Assembly (NCBI RefSeq): GCF_014126615.1
Contig: NZ_CP059896.1
Span: forward strand, 2,056,501-2,120,500
Length of the DNA: 64,000 bases
Reading direction: 5' to 3'
Source of the DNA: Ciceribacter thiooxidans
GTDB lineage: Bacteria; Pseudomonadota; Alphaproteobacteria; Rhizobiales; Rhizobiaceae
The position numbers were made by a program, and so were the translations under genes. Positions 44,319 through 54,468 of the stretch are shown one piece after another. A model generated the notes under the pieces. The model had not been told where the DNA came from. It made no database searches and saw only the letters and a list, made by a program, of their open reading frames with translations. Numbering within the stretch: the first letter of the stretch is position 1; the number at the start of each line of letters is the position of its first letter.

Positions 44319-46532
44319 TCAGGCGGCGCTGCGCTCGCGATTGCGCTGGTTCTCAAGGCCACCCGCCGTCATCAGGACCAGATCGGTGTAACCGACCTTT
44401 TCGAACTCGTCCATGATGACCGCGAGGTCCTTCATGTCCGGCCGGGGTGCCGAAAGGATGATCTCGTAGGGGTGGTTGCGGCTCATTCGCGCCACGCCTT
44501 CCGCATTGGCCGGGCCGCATTCGACGATGACGAGATCATAGGCCTCGGCCAGCGCATCGGTGATCATCGACAGGCGGTCGGCGCCGCGCATAGCGCGACG
44601 GATATCGGAGGTGCCCTTCGGCACGATATGGGCGGAGGAGAGCCGGTCGGGATGGATCGTGTCGCCGAAGGCGGCCGTGCCCGAGAGGAGGTCCGTGATC
44701 CCCGGCAGGTCCTTGCGCGAGGCCATCAACGTGGTCGGACATCCGGACCCGGTCATGTCGATCAGTACGACCTGACGGCCGTTCTCGGCGATTTCGCGGG
44801 CCAGCATGACGGTCGCGGTCGATCCGTCGTCGCCGGTCGGGGAAATGGCAAGCGCGGTGCGAACGCCGCTCGCCACCAGATAGCTTGCAACGGACTCGAT
44901 CGAGAATTCGTCCTTGTCTTCAGCAACAGCTGCCGGAGCTGCAGTCACGGGAGCCGGAGGCAGGTCGAGCGCTTCTTCCATTTCGGCAGTCAGCGCCTTG
45001 TCCGGTGCGACCGACAGCAGGTTGGCGGGCAGGTCACGGCGCGCGCGCGCCGTCCGCGGCTCCTCATACGCATCAAGCTCGCGCTCCGGCGGCCGTTCGC
45101 GGTCGCGGTTTCCATCTGGGCCGCCGCCATTGGCGGGCTTGAAGGCCCGACCGCTGAAGAGCTCCGTCAGCATGACGGCAACGACGCAAAGCACCAGGAC
45201 GGCGAGTGCCGCGACGATGGTGATCGGGATCACCTTCGGGAAATCGGGTTCGATCGGTTCGCTCGCCTTGGAGATCACTCGGGCATCTGCCGGGCTCGCG
45301 GCGCTTTCCATACGGGTGGTCGCCTCGCGATAGCGGGCGAGATAAGTTTCGAGAAGCTGCCGCTGTGCCGCCGCCTCGCGTTCTAGCTCGTGGAGACCGA
45401 CCTGGTTCGAGTCGGCCTGGGCATAATCGGCCTTCAGCATGTTGAGCTTGGCGACGAGTTGCTTTTCACGCAGTCGGGCGACGCCCGCGTCGTTCTCGAG
45501 GCTCGCCGCGACGTTCGCCGCCTCCGCGGCAATCTGCTGGCGGATGCCGGCGACCTGCGCCCGCAGGGCCTTGATCCGCGGATGGCCGTCGAGCAGCGTG
45601 ATCGAGAGCTCGGAAATCTGCGCGCGGATGCCGGCTTCGCTTTCCTTCAGCCGCTGGATCGTCGCATTGCTGGCGACGGCATCGATCATGTCGGCGGAAC
45701 GGCCGGCGGCGAGTGCGGCGCGCACGTTCTCGGCCTTAGCCTCCGCGTCCGCCATTTCGCTGCGCACCCGGGCGAGTTCGGCCGAGATGTCGTTCAGCTG
45801 CTGGCCGGAAAACGTATCTTTTTCGGTGGTCTGTACGATATCGTGGGCGGCGCGATAGTCCGCGACCTTCTGCTCCGCCTCCTTCACCTTCTCGCGAAGG
45901 TTGGCGATCTCTGGTTCGAGCCAGCGGGCGGCTTGCGAATTCGAGTCGAGCTTGGCGCCGCGCTGCAGGGAAAGATAGACCTGGACCATCGCGTTCGGGA
46001 TTGCCGCCGAAAGCTCCGGATCCTTGGAGGTGAAGGCGACGGCGATCACGCGCGAGCGCTCGACCTGATAGACGGAGAGCTTTTCGAGGAAGGTGTCGAC
46101 GACACGATCCTCCGGTGCGCGCTCCAGCGGGTTCTTCTTCAGACCGACGAGGATCAGGAATTCGTCGACCGCCGAGGGGCTGGCGACCGGATCGAATTCC
46201 TTCCGCTCATAGAGCTTCAGGTCGCGGGCGACCTGCTTGATGAGATCGACCGAGCGCAGCACCTGCACCTGGCTTGCAATGTTCAGTTCGTCGAGAAGCG
46301 GCTGCAGGTCGGCGCTGTTTGTGCCCTGCCCCATGAAATTCGGCTCTCGCGCCTCGATGAGGATGCGCGTTTCGCCCTTGTAACGTGGAGAGATGGCATT
46401 CGCCCCGACGAATGCCACACCCGCGGCAAGCGCCGTCGCGGCAAGGATCCGCCCCTTCCGCTGCCAGACGGCACGGAACAACTGGGCAAGATCGATATCC
46501 TCGTCCTGACGACTGCTGCCTACGCTCGACAT
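44319..46532 (-). CDS. PCP-2 (Wzz/ExoP-like) chain-length protein with degenerate kinase domain
   Basis: A 737-aa inner-membrane protein. A Wzz domain with first helix near residue 35 (ILAATALAAGVAFVGANAI), long coiled coil at about residues 190-410, second helix near residue 440 (IPITIVAALAVLVLCVVAVML), then a cytoplasmic BY-kinase-like domain. At about residues 562-575 the P-loop reads SPTGDDGSTATV, lacking the Walker A Lys; Walker A' is VVLIDMTGSG. No Tyr-rich tail. It probably controls export and length without kinase activity. It is divergent from the OPX gene. Confidence 0.87.
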   Translation of the reverse strand: MSSVGSSRQDEDIDLAQLFRAVWQRKGRILAATALAAGVAFVGANAISPRYKGETRILIEAREPNFMGQGTNSADLQPLLDELNIASQVQVLRSVDLIKQVARDLKLYERKEFDPVASPSAVDEFLILVGLKKNPLERAPEDRVVDTFLEKLSVYQVERSRVIAVAFTSKDPELSAAIPNAMVQVYLSLQRGAKLDSNSQAARWLEPEIANLREKVKEAEQKVADYRAAHDIVQTTEKDTFSGQQLNDISAELARVRSEMADAEAKAENVRAALAAGRSADMIDAVASNATIQRLKESEAGIRAQISELSITLLDGHPRIKALRAQVAGIRQQIAAEAANVAASLENDAGVARLREKQLVAKLNMLKADYAQADSNQVGLHELEREAAAQRQLLETYLARYREATTRMESAASPADARVISKASEPIEPDFPKVIPITIVAALAVLVLCVVAVMLTELFSGRAFKPANGGGPDGNRDRERPPERELDAYEEPRTARARRDLPANLLSVAPDKALTAEMEEALDLPPAPVTAAPAAVAEDKDEFSIESVASYLVASGVRTALAISPTGDDGSTATVMLAREIAENGRQVVLIDMTGSGCPTTLMASRKDLPGITDLLSGTAAFGDTIHPDRLSSAHIVPKGTSDIRRAMRGADRLSMITDALAEAYDLVIVECGPANAEGVARMSRNHPYEIILSAPRPDMKDLAVIMDEFEKVGYTDLVLMTAGGLENQRNRERSAA

Positions 46533-46715
46533 ACTGCACTCCCGGTCCGGATTTCGGCCAAACGTAAACGACTATGGTAACGCAAGAGTTAATCCGACCG
46601 GCCTGCGTGTGCGTCTGTGCTCCATTCTGCCGAGACTTCTTTACCGGCCATTAACCCTAACCGAAGGATAACAGGACAAGTTTGGAAGCACCGACTCGGG
46701 AGCGCAAACAGCGCA

Positions 46716-47291
46716 ATGGAACTGGCTGTCATAAAGCGGATCATGTCTATCGTCTTCGCCGTGGCGTTGGCGGCACTTGCCGGCTGCACCAGCTATCAGC
46801 CGGCGCCGAAAGCCTTTCACGAGTCGACGATCGCGCCCTATCGCCTCGGCAGCGGCGACCGCCTGCGAATTACGGTCTTCGAACAGGATAACCTCACCAA
46901 TACCTATACGGTCGACCAGGCCGGCTATATCGCCTTCCCGCTCGTCGGACAGGTCGCCGCCCGCGGCTCGACCCTCTCCCAGCTCGAGGGCACGATCGCC
47001 CAGAAACTTCGCCAGGGCTATCTGCGCGATCCCGACGTCAGCATCGAGATTGATCGCTATCGGTCCATCTTCATCATGGGCGAAGTCGGTCAGCCGGGCC
47101 AATACTCCTACGTGCCCGGCATGACGGTTCAGAACGCCGTCGCCGTCGCTGGAGGCTTCACGGCCAGAGCGAACCAGAGAGATGTCGACATCACGCGCAA
47201 CGTCAATGGCGAGATCATGACCGGCAGCGTGCCGATCACCGATCCGATCCTCGCGGGTGACACCGTCTATGTGCGAGAACGGCTTTTCTGA
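46716..47291 (+). CDS. Polysaccharide export outer-membrane lipoprotein (OPX/Wza-like)
   Basis: A 191-aa protein with a lipoprotein signal (IVFAVALAALAGC) and the Poly_export domain YRLGSGDRLRITVFEQDNL, then SLBB-like IDRYRSIFIMGEVGQPGQYSYVPGM. It forms the periplasmic/outer-membrane export portal with the PCP protein encoded divergently. ATG 46716 is taken; ATG 46743 is also plausible. It lacks a long C-terminal helix, as in ExoF-type short OPX proteins. Confidence 0.88.
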   Translation: MELAVIKRIMSIVFAVALAALAGCTSYQPAPKAFHESTIAPYRLGSGDRLRITVFEQDNLTNTYTVDQAGYIAFPLVGQVAARGSTLSQLEGTIAQKLRQGYLRDPDVSIEIDRYRSIFIMGEVGQPGQYSYVPGMTVQNAVAVAGGFTARANQRDVDITRNVNGEIMTGSVPITDPILAGDTVYVRERLF

Positions 47292-47294
47292 TCC

Positions 47295-48437
47295 ATGCCT
47301 GAAGGACCACCGCTCCGCATCGTCCACTGCTTCCGATCACCCGTGGGCGGCATCTTCCGCCACGTGCGCGACCTCGCCGAGCAACACAGCCGCGCCGGCC
47401 ACCAGGTCGGTATCGTCTGCGACAGCCTGACGGGCAGCGAGCATGAGGAGAGGCTCTTCGAACAGATACGGCCGTTCCTCTCGCTCGGCCTCACGCGCAT
47501 ACCCATTCACCGTTCCGTCGGCCTCAGCGATCTCGCAGCCGTCAAAAAAAGCTACAACCAGATAAAGAGCTTGCAGCCTGACATCCTGCATGGCCACGGC
47601 GCCAAAGGTGGCGCCCTGGTCCGCATTGTCGGCTCAGCCCTGCGGGTTCGAAGGTATCGCGTCGCCCGCTTCTATACGCCCCACGGCGGGAGCCTGCATT
47701 ACGAGCAGGCGACGTTCGCCGGACGGGGTATTTTCGCACTCGAACGGCTGCTCGAGCGCTTTGGCGATGCACTGATCTTCGTCTGCGATTTCGAGCATCA
47801 GACCTACGAAAACAAGGTCGGCAAGCCGCGATGTGACTGGCGGACGATCCACAACGGAATCAGCGACACCGATTTCGAGGCGATTCCTACCCGCTCCGAC
47901 AGCGTCGACTACATTTATGTCGGCATGTTGCGCGACCTGAAGGGCCCGGACGTCTTCATCGATGCCTTCGCCCGCACGGAGCGGCTGGTCGGCCGGCCGC
48001 TGTCGGCGCTGGTCATCGGCGACGGCCCGGACCGCGACAAATACGAGACCACGTTGATACAGAAGGGGCTCGGACGTCGCGTCGGCCTGCTCCCGGCAAT
48101 GCCGATCAAGGACGCCTTCGCGACCTCGGACATGGTCGTCGTTCCTTCGCGGGCCGAATCCATGCCTTACATCGTGCTCGAAACGCTGGCCGCCGGAAAG
48201 ACGCTGATCGCCTCGCGCGTCGGCGGCATCCCGGAGGTCCTCGGCCCCGACAGTGAAGCGCTGGCAGAGCGGGGCGATGCCGCCGACCTCGCCCGCGTGA
48301 TGGCGCAGGCGCTTACGACCCCCGGATGGGCGAAGTCCGTGATGCCAGACCCCGTGGCGTTCAAGGCGAAATTCTCCGCGTCCGTCATGGCCGAGAAGAT
48401 GCTCGGCTTCTACCGCGAGCGGCTCGCCGCGATCTGA
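47295..48437 (+). CDS. Glycosyltransferase family 4 protein
   Basis: A 380-aa GT-B enzyme. N-terminal acceptor part (RIVHCFRSPVGGIFRHVRDLA) and the C-terminal nucleotide-sugar site VVVPSRAESMPYIVLETLAAGKTLIAS. It begins 3 bp after the OPX stop, so the two are coupled. It adds a sugar to the lipid-linked repeat; donor and acceptor unknown. Confidence 0.9.
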   Translation: MPEGPPLRIVHCFRSPVGGIFRHVRDLAEQHSRAGHQVGIVCDSLTGSEHEERLFEQIRPFLSLGLTRIPIHRSVGLSDLAAVKKSYNQIKSLQPDILHGHGAKGGALVRIVGSALRVRRYRVARFYTPHGGSLHYEQATFAGRGIFALERLLERFGDALIFVCDFEHQTYENKVGKPRCDWRTIHNGISDTDFEAIPTRSDSVDYIYVGMLRDLKGPDVFIDAFARTERLVGRPLSALVIGDGPDRDKYETTLIQKGLGRRVGLLPAMPIKDAFATSDMVVVPSRAESMPYIVLETLAAGKTLIASRVGGIPEVLGPDSEALAERGDAADLARVMAQALTTPGWAKSVMPDPVAFKAKFSASVMAEKMLGFYRERLAAI

Positions 48438-48449
48438 ACGGCATTCGCC

Positions 48450-50273
48450 TCAGTCCCCGGCTTTCGCCGGAACGACCCGCTTGACGAGCGGCGGATAATC
48501 GTCGGGCGTCAGGGTTTCCTTCTCGAGCAGCAGCTTCGCGCCTTCCCTGAGCCGGTCGATCCTGACGTTCAGGATGCGCTTCGCCTGGGCATAGGCCTCC
48601 TCGATCATCGTGCGGATGGCAAGATCCACTTCCCGCGCCGTCGCTTCCGAATAATCCTTGGGGCGCATGCGCATCTGGCTGTCGTCCAGCCACTGCATGC
48701 GCTGTGGTTCGAGGACGGCCTGCCCGACGGACTCGTCCATTCCGAAACGGGTGACGATCTCGCGGGCGATGTCGGTCACCTTGGCGAGGTCGTCGGCAGC
48801 CCCCGTCGAAATCTCGCCGAAGATCAGGTCCTCCGCCGCGCGACCGGCAAGCAGCGCCACCATGCGCTCTTTCAGTTCGCCGGCGGTGATCAGGAAGCGA
48901 TCCTCCGTCGGCCGCTGCAGGGTGTAACCGAGAGCGCCGATCGAGCGGGGAATGATCGACACCTTCTGCACCGGATCGGCGCGCGTGAGCGACGCCGCGA
49001 CCAGCGCATGGCCCATTTCGTGGTAGGCGACGCGCTCGCGCTCCTCCGGGTTGAGGATGCGGCTCCGGCGCTCCGAACCGGCGATGATCCGCTCGACGGC
49101 CGCCACGAAATCTTCCATGGCGACCTTCGTGGCGCCGCGGCGTGTGGCGACGATCGCCGCCTCGTTGATGAGGTTGGCGAGATCGGCTCCGGTGAAGCCG
49201 GGCGTCAGGCCGGCGATATCGTCGACGCTGACGTCCTTGTCGATCAGGACGCCTTTCATGTGGACCTTGAGGATCGCCTCGCGACCCTTGCGGTCCGGCC
49301 GGTCAATGACCACCTGGCGGTCGAAACGGCCCGCCCGCATCAGCGCCGGGTCGAGGACTTCGGGCCGGTTCGTCGCCGCAAGCAGGACGATGCCGACGCG
49401 GGGATCGAAACCGTCGAGCTCCGCGAGCAGCTGGTTCAGCGTCTGCTCCTTCTCGTCGTTGCCGCCGAAACCACCGAAGGAATTCCTCGCCCGCCCCAGC
49501 GCATCGAGTTCATCGATGAAGATGATGCACGGGGCGGCGGCGCGAGCCTGTTCGAAGAGGTCGCGCACGCGCGCCGCACCGACGCCGACGAACATCTCGA
49601 CGAATTCCGAGCCGGAGATGGAGAAGAAGGGAACACCGGCCTCGCCCGCCACCGCGCGCGCCATCAGCGTCTTGCCGGTGCCGGGTGGCCCGACCAGAAG
49701 AATACCCTTTGGAATGCGCGCCCCGAGGCGGCCGTAGAGGTCCTTGTCCTTCAGAAAGGAGACAATCTCCTGAAGCTCGGCCTCGGCTTCGTCGATGCCT
49801 GCGACGTCGTCGAAGGTGACGCCCGTCTTGCGCTCCAGATAGATCTTTGCCCGCGACTTGCCGATGTTGATGAGGCCGCCCATGCCCTGCCGTTCGGCGA
49901 TGCCGCGGAAGAAGAAAGACCAGAGCGTGAAGAAGAGGATGACCGGCAGGACCCAGGAGAGAAGGGTCGTCAGCCAGTTGCTGTCGGTCGCCCCCGAAAC
50001 CTTGACGCCTTCCTTCTCGAAAATTGCGGCGAGTGCCGGATCGACGCGATTGGCGATGAAGTACTTCTTGCCGTTCTGCGGCTCCTTGAACTCGCCTTCG
50101 ATCCTCGTCTCCGTGAGCGTGACCGAGGCGATCCGGCCATCCTGGGCCATCTTCATCATTTCGCTGTAGGAGACCTGCGCATAGTCGCGGTAGCCGAGCC
50201 AGGCCTGGAATGCCAGCAGGAGCGTGAAGACAAACAGGAAATAGCCGATGTTGAATGCGTGCTTCTTGTCCAT
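48450..50273 (-). CDS. FtsH-family AAA+ zinc metalloprotease (second FtsH-like)
   Basis: A 607-aa membrane protease. Two N-terminal helices ([19 protein letters not shown] and [19 protein letters not shown]) flank a periplasmic domain; AAA core has [17 protein letters not shown] and the SRH region [19 protein letters not shown]; zinc site is HEMGH (H417, E418, H421). It is shorter at the C-terminus than housekeeping FtsH and diverges in sequence, so it is likely a paralogue. Being inside the polysaccharide locus, it may regulate a synthesis protein; this is inference. Confidence 0.9.
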   Translation of the reverse strand: MDKKHAFNIGYFLFVFTLLLAFQAWLGYRDYAQVSYSEMMKMAQDGRIASVTLTETRIEGEFKEPQNGKKYFIANRVDPALAAIFEKEGVKVSGATDSNWLTTLLSWVLPVILFFTLWSFFFRGIAERQGMGGLINIGKSRAKIYLERKTGVTFDDVAGIDEAEAELQEIVSFLKDKDLYGRLGARIPKGILLVGPPGTGKTLMARAVAGEAGVPFFSISGSEFVEMFVGVGAARVRDLFEQARAAAPCIIFIDELDALGRARNSFGGFGGNDEKEQTLNQLLAELDGFDPRVGIVLLAATNRPEVLDPALMRAGRFDRQVVIDRPDRKGREAILKVHMKGVLIDKDVSVDDIAGLTPGFTGADLANLINEAAIVATRRGATKVAMEDFVAAVERIIAGSERRSRILNPEERERVAYHEMGHALVAASLTRADPVQKVSIIPRSIGALGYTLQRPTEDRFLITAGELKERMVALLAGRAAEDLIFGEISTGAADDLAKVTDIAREIVTRFGMDESVGQAVLEPQRMQWLDDSQMRMRPKDYSEATAREVDLAIRTMIEEAYAQAKRILNVRIDRLREGAKLLLEKETLTPDDYPPLVKRVVPAKAGD

Positions 50274-50477
50274 GAGCCTCGCTCTCTTTTTATCTTGCTG
50301 TCTTTTCAGCCACGATGCGTCTCATGCTTCCTTGATCGGTGTCAAATTTCCCGGTTTCGGCGCAGCTGGACTGTCGTGAAGACGAGCAGTGTCGTATCAG
50401 AACGGGACAATGGACGCACCCTAAAGGATTTTTAGGACCTTCCTGCCAGAATGTGGCCGACGGGGCCCAAGGCGGCG

Positions 50478-52034
50478 ATGAATCAGATGGAAAAGCATCA
50501 GCAATTCGACATCGATAGACTGCGCCGAAAGGTTACGCAGGGCAGCGGCGGTGACGCCACCAGTGCGCCGGAGGACAACGGCAGCATCAACGCGCTCGCA
50601 AGACAGGTCGCCAACCATCTGAGCGAGGAAAACTACTCGCCGGCGATCATCATCGGACAGATGAGGCTCTTCGAATTCCTCTGCCTCCTCGCGCTCGGCC
50701 TGGGTACGCTCTATTTCTTCTACGGTGCGCAGACGGCAAATCTCTGGGTCGATCTCTCCATCGTCGTTCTCGCTTCGGGCGCGACCGTCCTCATGATGCA
50801 GATGGCGGACTGCTACCACGTCCCGGCGCTGAGGGCGCCGCTGCGGTCCGTTCTGCGCATCTGGGGCTCGTTCTTGGTAGCGATGGTGGCCTCCGCCCTC
50901 GCCCTCTTCCTTGCGGGCGATCACGCCCTCTCCCTCCGCAACTGGCTGATCGCGTGGTTCGCACTCGGTAGCGCCGTCCTGCTGACGGAGCGGGTGCTCT
51001 TTGGCTTCCGCATCCGCCGATGGGCGCGCAACGGCGTCATGGAGCGCCGCGCGGTCATCGTCGGAGGTGGCCAGCCGGCGAAGGACCTGATCCGCGCCCT
51101 CGAGATGCAGCCGGACAACGACATACGCATCTGCGGCATCTTCGACGACCGCGGCACCGCCCGTTCGCCGACCGTCGTCGCCGGCTATCCGAAACTCGGA
51201 ACCTTCGCCGAACTCGTCGAATTCGCGCGCCTCGCCCGCATCGACATGCTGATCATCGCCCTGCCGCTCAGCGCGGAAGAGCGCATCCTGCATCTTCTGC
51301 GCAAGCTCTGGGTGCTGCCCCTCGACATCCGCCTCGCCGCCCATTCGAACAGCCTGCGCTTCCGTCCGCGCGCCTATTCGCATGTCGGCGCAGTTCCGAT
51401 GCTCGACATCATGGACAAGCCGATCCGCGACTGGGATTCCGTCGCCAAGCGGGTGTTCGACATCACCTTCAGCCTGCTCGCCCTCGCCGTCTTCTGGCCG
51501 GTTATGATCGCCACCGCCGTCGCCATCAAAGCCACGTCCAAGGGACCGGTTTTCTTCATCCAGGAGCGGCACGGCTTCAACAACGAGATCATCCGCGTCC
51601 TGAAGTTCCGCTCGATGTACACGGAAATGAGCGATCCGACGGCCCGGCAGGCGGTCACGAAGAACGACCCGCGCGTGACACCCGTCGGACGGTTCCTGCG
51701 CAAATCCTCGATCGATGAACTGCCGCAATTCTTCAACGTCCTGCAGGGCAGCCTGTCGCTCGTCGGACCGCGTCCGCACGCCGTACTCGCGCAAACCCGC
51801 GAGCGCAAATATTCCGAGATCGTCGAAGGCTACTTCGCCCGCCACCGCGTCAAGCCCGGCGTCACCGGCTGGGCGCAGATCAACGGACTGCGCGGCGAGG
51901 TCGATACCGACGAGAAGATCAAGCTGCGCACCGCCTACGATCTCTATTACATCGAGAACTGGTCGCTGTTCCTCGATCTCAAGATCCTGTTCCTCACGCC
52001 CTTCCGGCTGCTCAACACGGAAAACGCCTATTGA
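50478..52034 (+). CDS. Polyprenyl glycosylphosphotransferase (initiating, UppE/WcaJ-like)
   Basis: A 518-aa protein from ATG 50478 (AAGG 5 bp upstream); ATG 50451 is an alternative. Four N-terminal helices, a CoA_binding_3-like domain (RRAVIVGGGQPAKDLIRALEM), a fifth helix and the catalytic region KGPVFFIQERHGFNNE, FLRKSSIDELPQFFNVL, GSLSLVGPRPHA. It transfers the first sugar-1-phosphate to undecaprenyl phosphate. TGA overlaps the next gene's TTG start. Confidence 0.9.
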   Translation: MNQMEKHQQFDIDRLRRKVTQGSGGDATSAPEDNGSINALARQVANHLSEENYSPAIIIGQMRLFEFLCLLALGLGTLYFFYGAQTANLWVDLSIVVLASGATVLMMQMADCYHVPALRAPLRSVLRIWGSFLVAMVASALALFLAGDHALSLRNWLIAWFALGSAVLLTERVLFGFRIRRWARNGVMERRAVIVGGGQPAKDLIRALEMQPDNDIRICGIFDDRGTARSPTVVAGYPKLGTFAELVEFARLARIDMLIIALPLSAEERILHLLRKLWVLPLDIRLAAHSNSLRFRPRAYSHVGAVPMLDIMDKPIRDWDSVAKRVFDITFSLLALAVFWPVMIATAVAIKATSKGPVFFIQERHGFNNEIIRVLKFRSMYTEMSDPTARQAVTKNDPRVTPVGRFLRKSSIDELPQFFNVLQGSLSLVGPRPHAVLAQTRERKYSEIVEGYFARHRVKPGVTGWAQINGLRGEVDTDEKIKLRTAYDLYYIENWSLFLDLKILFLTPFRLLNTENAY

Positions 52035-53269
52035 GCGCGAACCATGCCCTTGCCGGCCAGCGGCCGCCCTCGTCCGCGGCGATCGTATCGCTGATCGGTG
52101 CGGCAAGCCTCGCCGTCGGCGTCTTCCTGTCGGGCTTCGTCATCTCCGAGCCGGCACCCTATGAACTCTGGATGGTGGCGCAGATTGCGCTGTGGTTCCT
52201 CTTCGGCCTCAGGATTTCCCGCGGAACGGCGCCGCTGCTCGCGCTGCTCCTCGTCTTCAATGTCGGCGGCATCCTCTCGCTGACGGTCATGCAGGATCTC
52301 GGCGACGGGCCGATGTATCTTGCCGTATCGACCTTTCTCGCGCTCACCGCGGTCTTCTATGCGGCCGTCATCGAGGACGACGCACGGCGTCTCAAACTCA
52401 TCTTCGATGCCTGGGTGGTCGCGGCGATCGTCACCTCCATGCTCGGCATCCTCGGTTATTTCCATGCCTTTCCTGGTGCCGAGGTGTTCACCCGCTACGA
52501 CCGCGCCATGGGCGCCTTCCAGGACCCGAACGTCTTCGGCCCCTTCCTCATCGCTCCCTCGCTCTACCTGATCCACGGTCTTCTGACCGGGCGCCTGATC
52601 GATGCGCCCTTCAAGGTCGCGGGTCTGCTGGTGGTGGCGCTCGGCGTCTTCCTGTCCTTCTCGCGCGCCGCCTGGGCTCTCTTCCTGTTCTCCGCCGTCG
52701 CGCTCGTGTTCATCCTGTTGCTCAAGGAGCGCACCGGTGCCTTCCGGCTGAAGATCCTGTTGCTGACAATCGCTGCGGTCGTCGTGCTGGTGCTCGCGCT
52801 TGTGATCGCGTTGCAGGTCGAACAGGTCCGCGACCTCTTCCTCAGCCGCACCGGAATCCAGGAATATGACAGCGGCCATCTCGGCCGTTTCGAGCGCCAT
52901 CGTCTCGGCTTCCTGATGTCGATGGAACGGCCGCTTGGCATCGGCCCGATGGTCTTCAGCACGATCTTTCCGGAAGACGAGCACAATATCTGGTTGAAGA
53001 CGCTGACGAGCTACGGCTGGCTCGGCTTCGTCACCTTCATCCTTCTCATCCTCTGGACGCTCAGGATCGGTTTTCGCTTCCTCCTGCGCGATCGCCCCTG
53101 GCAACCGCATCTGATGATCGCCTGGATCACCATCATCGGCCATGCGGCAATCGGCAATGTCATCGATATCGACCACTGGCGCCACTTCTACCTGCTGCTC
53201 GGCATCGTCTGGGGATGCGGAGCGCTCGAGCGACGCCATCAGAAAAGCCTCGGAAGGCGAATGATTTGA
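52031..53269 (+). CDS. O-antigen ligase/Wzy-like polymerase
   Basis: A 412-aa membrane protein with about 11 helices. The Wzy_C-like segment holds FSRAAWALFLFSAVALVFIL and the periplasmic loop with HRLGFLMSMERPLGIGP and EDEHNIWLKTLTSYGWLG. It starts at TTG 52031 within the preceding stop (TTGA). It should polymerise repeat units. No Wzx gene is adjacent. Confidence 0.85.
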   Translation: MSANHALAGQRPPSSAAIVSLIGAASLAVGVFLSGFVISEPAPYELWMVAQIALWFLFGLRISRGTAPLLALLLVFNVGGILSLTVMQDLGDGPMYLAVSTFLALTAVFYAAVIEDDARRLKLIFDAWVVAAIVTSMLGILGYFHAFPGAEVFTRYDRAMGAFQDPNVFGPFLIAPSLYLIHGLLTGRLIDAPFKVAGLLVVALGVFLSFSRAAWALFLFSAVALVFILLLKERTGAFRLKILLLTIAAVVVLVLALVIALQVEQVRDLFLSRTGIQEYDSGHLGRFERHRLGFLMSMERPLGIGPMVFSTIFPEDEHNIWLKTLTSYGWLGFVTFILLILWTLRIGFRFLLRDRPWQPHLMIAWITIIGHAAIGNVIDIDHWRHFYLLLGIVWGCGALERRHQKSLGRRMI

Positions 53270-54468
53270 CTGCCGCGCCACAACAGCCGGAACGCCCTCT
53301 CTCCGTTCTCCAGGTGCTGGAGCCGAGCGGCGGTGGATCGGGCCGCCACTTCATCGACCTGTGCGGCGGGCTCGCGGCACAAGGTCATGCCGTGACCGCC
53401 GTCTACTCGCCGGTGCGGGCGGAGGCGCGCTTCGTCGAGGACCTCCTCTCCCGCAATCGTCACCGCGTCATCGCCCTGCCGATGCAGCGGGCCGTCGGGC
53501 CGTGGGACGCGGTTGCCTGGTGGCAGTTGCGAGAGATCATCAAGCGGGAAGGCCCCTTCGACATCATCCACGGCCACAGTTCCAAGGCCGGCGCGCTCAC
53601 GCGCCTGCGGCTGCCGGGACGCCACACGCCCCGGGTCTATACTCCGCATGCTTTCCGTACCATGGACCCGACGCTCGGCGACAAGGGGCGGCTCGTCTAC
53701 GGCGCGGTCGAACGCTTTCTCGGCCGTCATCTCAGTGAGCGCGTAATCTGCGTCTCCGACAGCGAATACGACCACGCGATCTCGCTCGGCATCCCGGCCG
53801 GGAAGCTGCGGGTCGTCGTCAACGGCGTGGCGCCGGTTCCGAGCGATCGTCGCGCAGAACTGCGTGCCGGCTGGGACATCCCGGACGAGGCCGTCGTCTT
53901 CGGCTTCGTCGGCCGCCTGCAGCCGCAAAAGGCGCCGGAACGGCTGGTCGCCGCCTTCGCCAGGACGGCGGCACAGATGCCGCAGGCACACCTGCTGATG
54001 ATCGGCGCCGGGGAAATGGAGGCGGAACTCCGCCGGCAGATCGCCACGACGGGCGTCTCCGATCGCATCCGCCTCACCGCCGAACTTCCCGGAAACGAAG
54101 CGATCCAGGCCTTCGACGCACTCGTGATGCCGAGCCGCTACGAGGCGATGTCCTATGTCATGCTGGAGGCGGCGACCGCAGGCAAGCCGCTGATCCTCTC
54201 AGAGGTCGGCGGCGTTTCGACCGTGCTCGAGGACGGTGTCAACGGCATCCTCGTCGGCAATGACGACGACCCGACGGAACTCGCCGCAGCCATGGCATCG
54301 CTTGGCGACCCGGCCACGCGCACGCGGCTGACGGCCAACGCGGTGGCTCGCGCCGGCCGCTACGGGCTGGACGTCATGGTGAGCCAGACGCTGTCGGTCT
54401 ATCGGGAACTCGTCCTGCGGCCGGCCGGTTTGATTTTGGAGAACGCAGGAGCATATACTGTATCATGA
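53266..54468 (+). CDS. Glycosyltransferase family 4 protein
   Basis: A 400-aa GT-B enzyme. SVLQVLEPSGGGSGRHFIDLCGGLA at the start and the donor site VMPSRYEAMSYVMLEAATAGKPLIL near the C-terminus. TTG 53266 overlaps the polymerase stop (TTGA) and has GGAAGG 8 bp upstream; ATG 53215 would extend it inside the previous gene. It is followed by a coupled HTH gene. Confidence 0.88.
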   Translation: MTAAPQQPERPLSVLQVLEPSGGGSGRHFIDLCGGLAAQGHAVTAVYSPVRAEARFVEDLLSRNRHRVIALPMQRAVGPWDAVAWWQLREIIKREGPFDIIHGHSSKAGALTRLRLPGRHTPRVYTPHAFRTMDPTLGDKGRLVYGAVERFLGRHLSERVICVSDSEYDHAISLGIPAGKLRVVVNGVAPVPSDRRAELRAGWDIPDEAVVFGFVGRLQPQKAPERLVAAFARTAAQMPQAHLLMIGAGEMEAELRRQIATTGVSDRIRLTAELPGNEAIQAFDALVMPSRYEAMSYVMLEAATAGKPLILSEVGGVSTVLEDGVNGILVGNDDDPTELAAAMASLGDPATRTRLTANAVARAGRYGLDVMVSQTLSVYRELVLRPAGLILENAGAYTVS

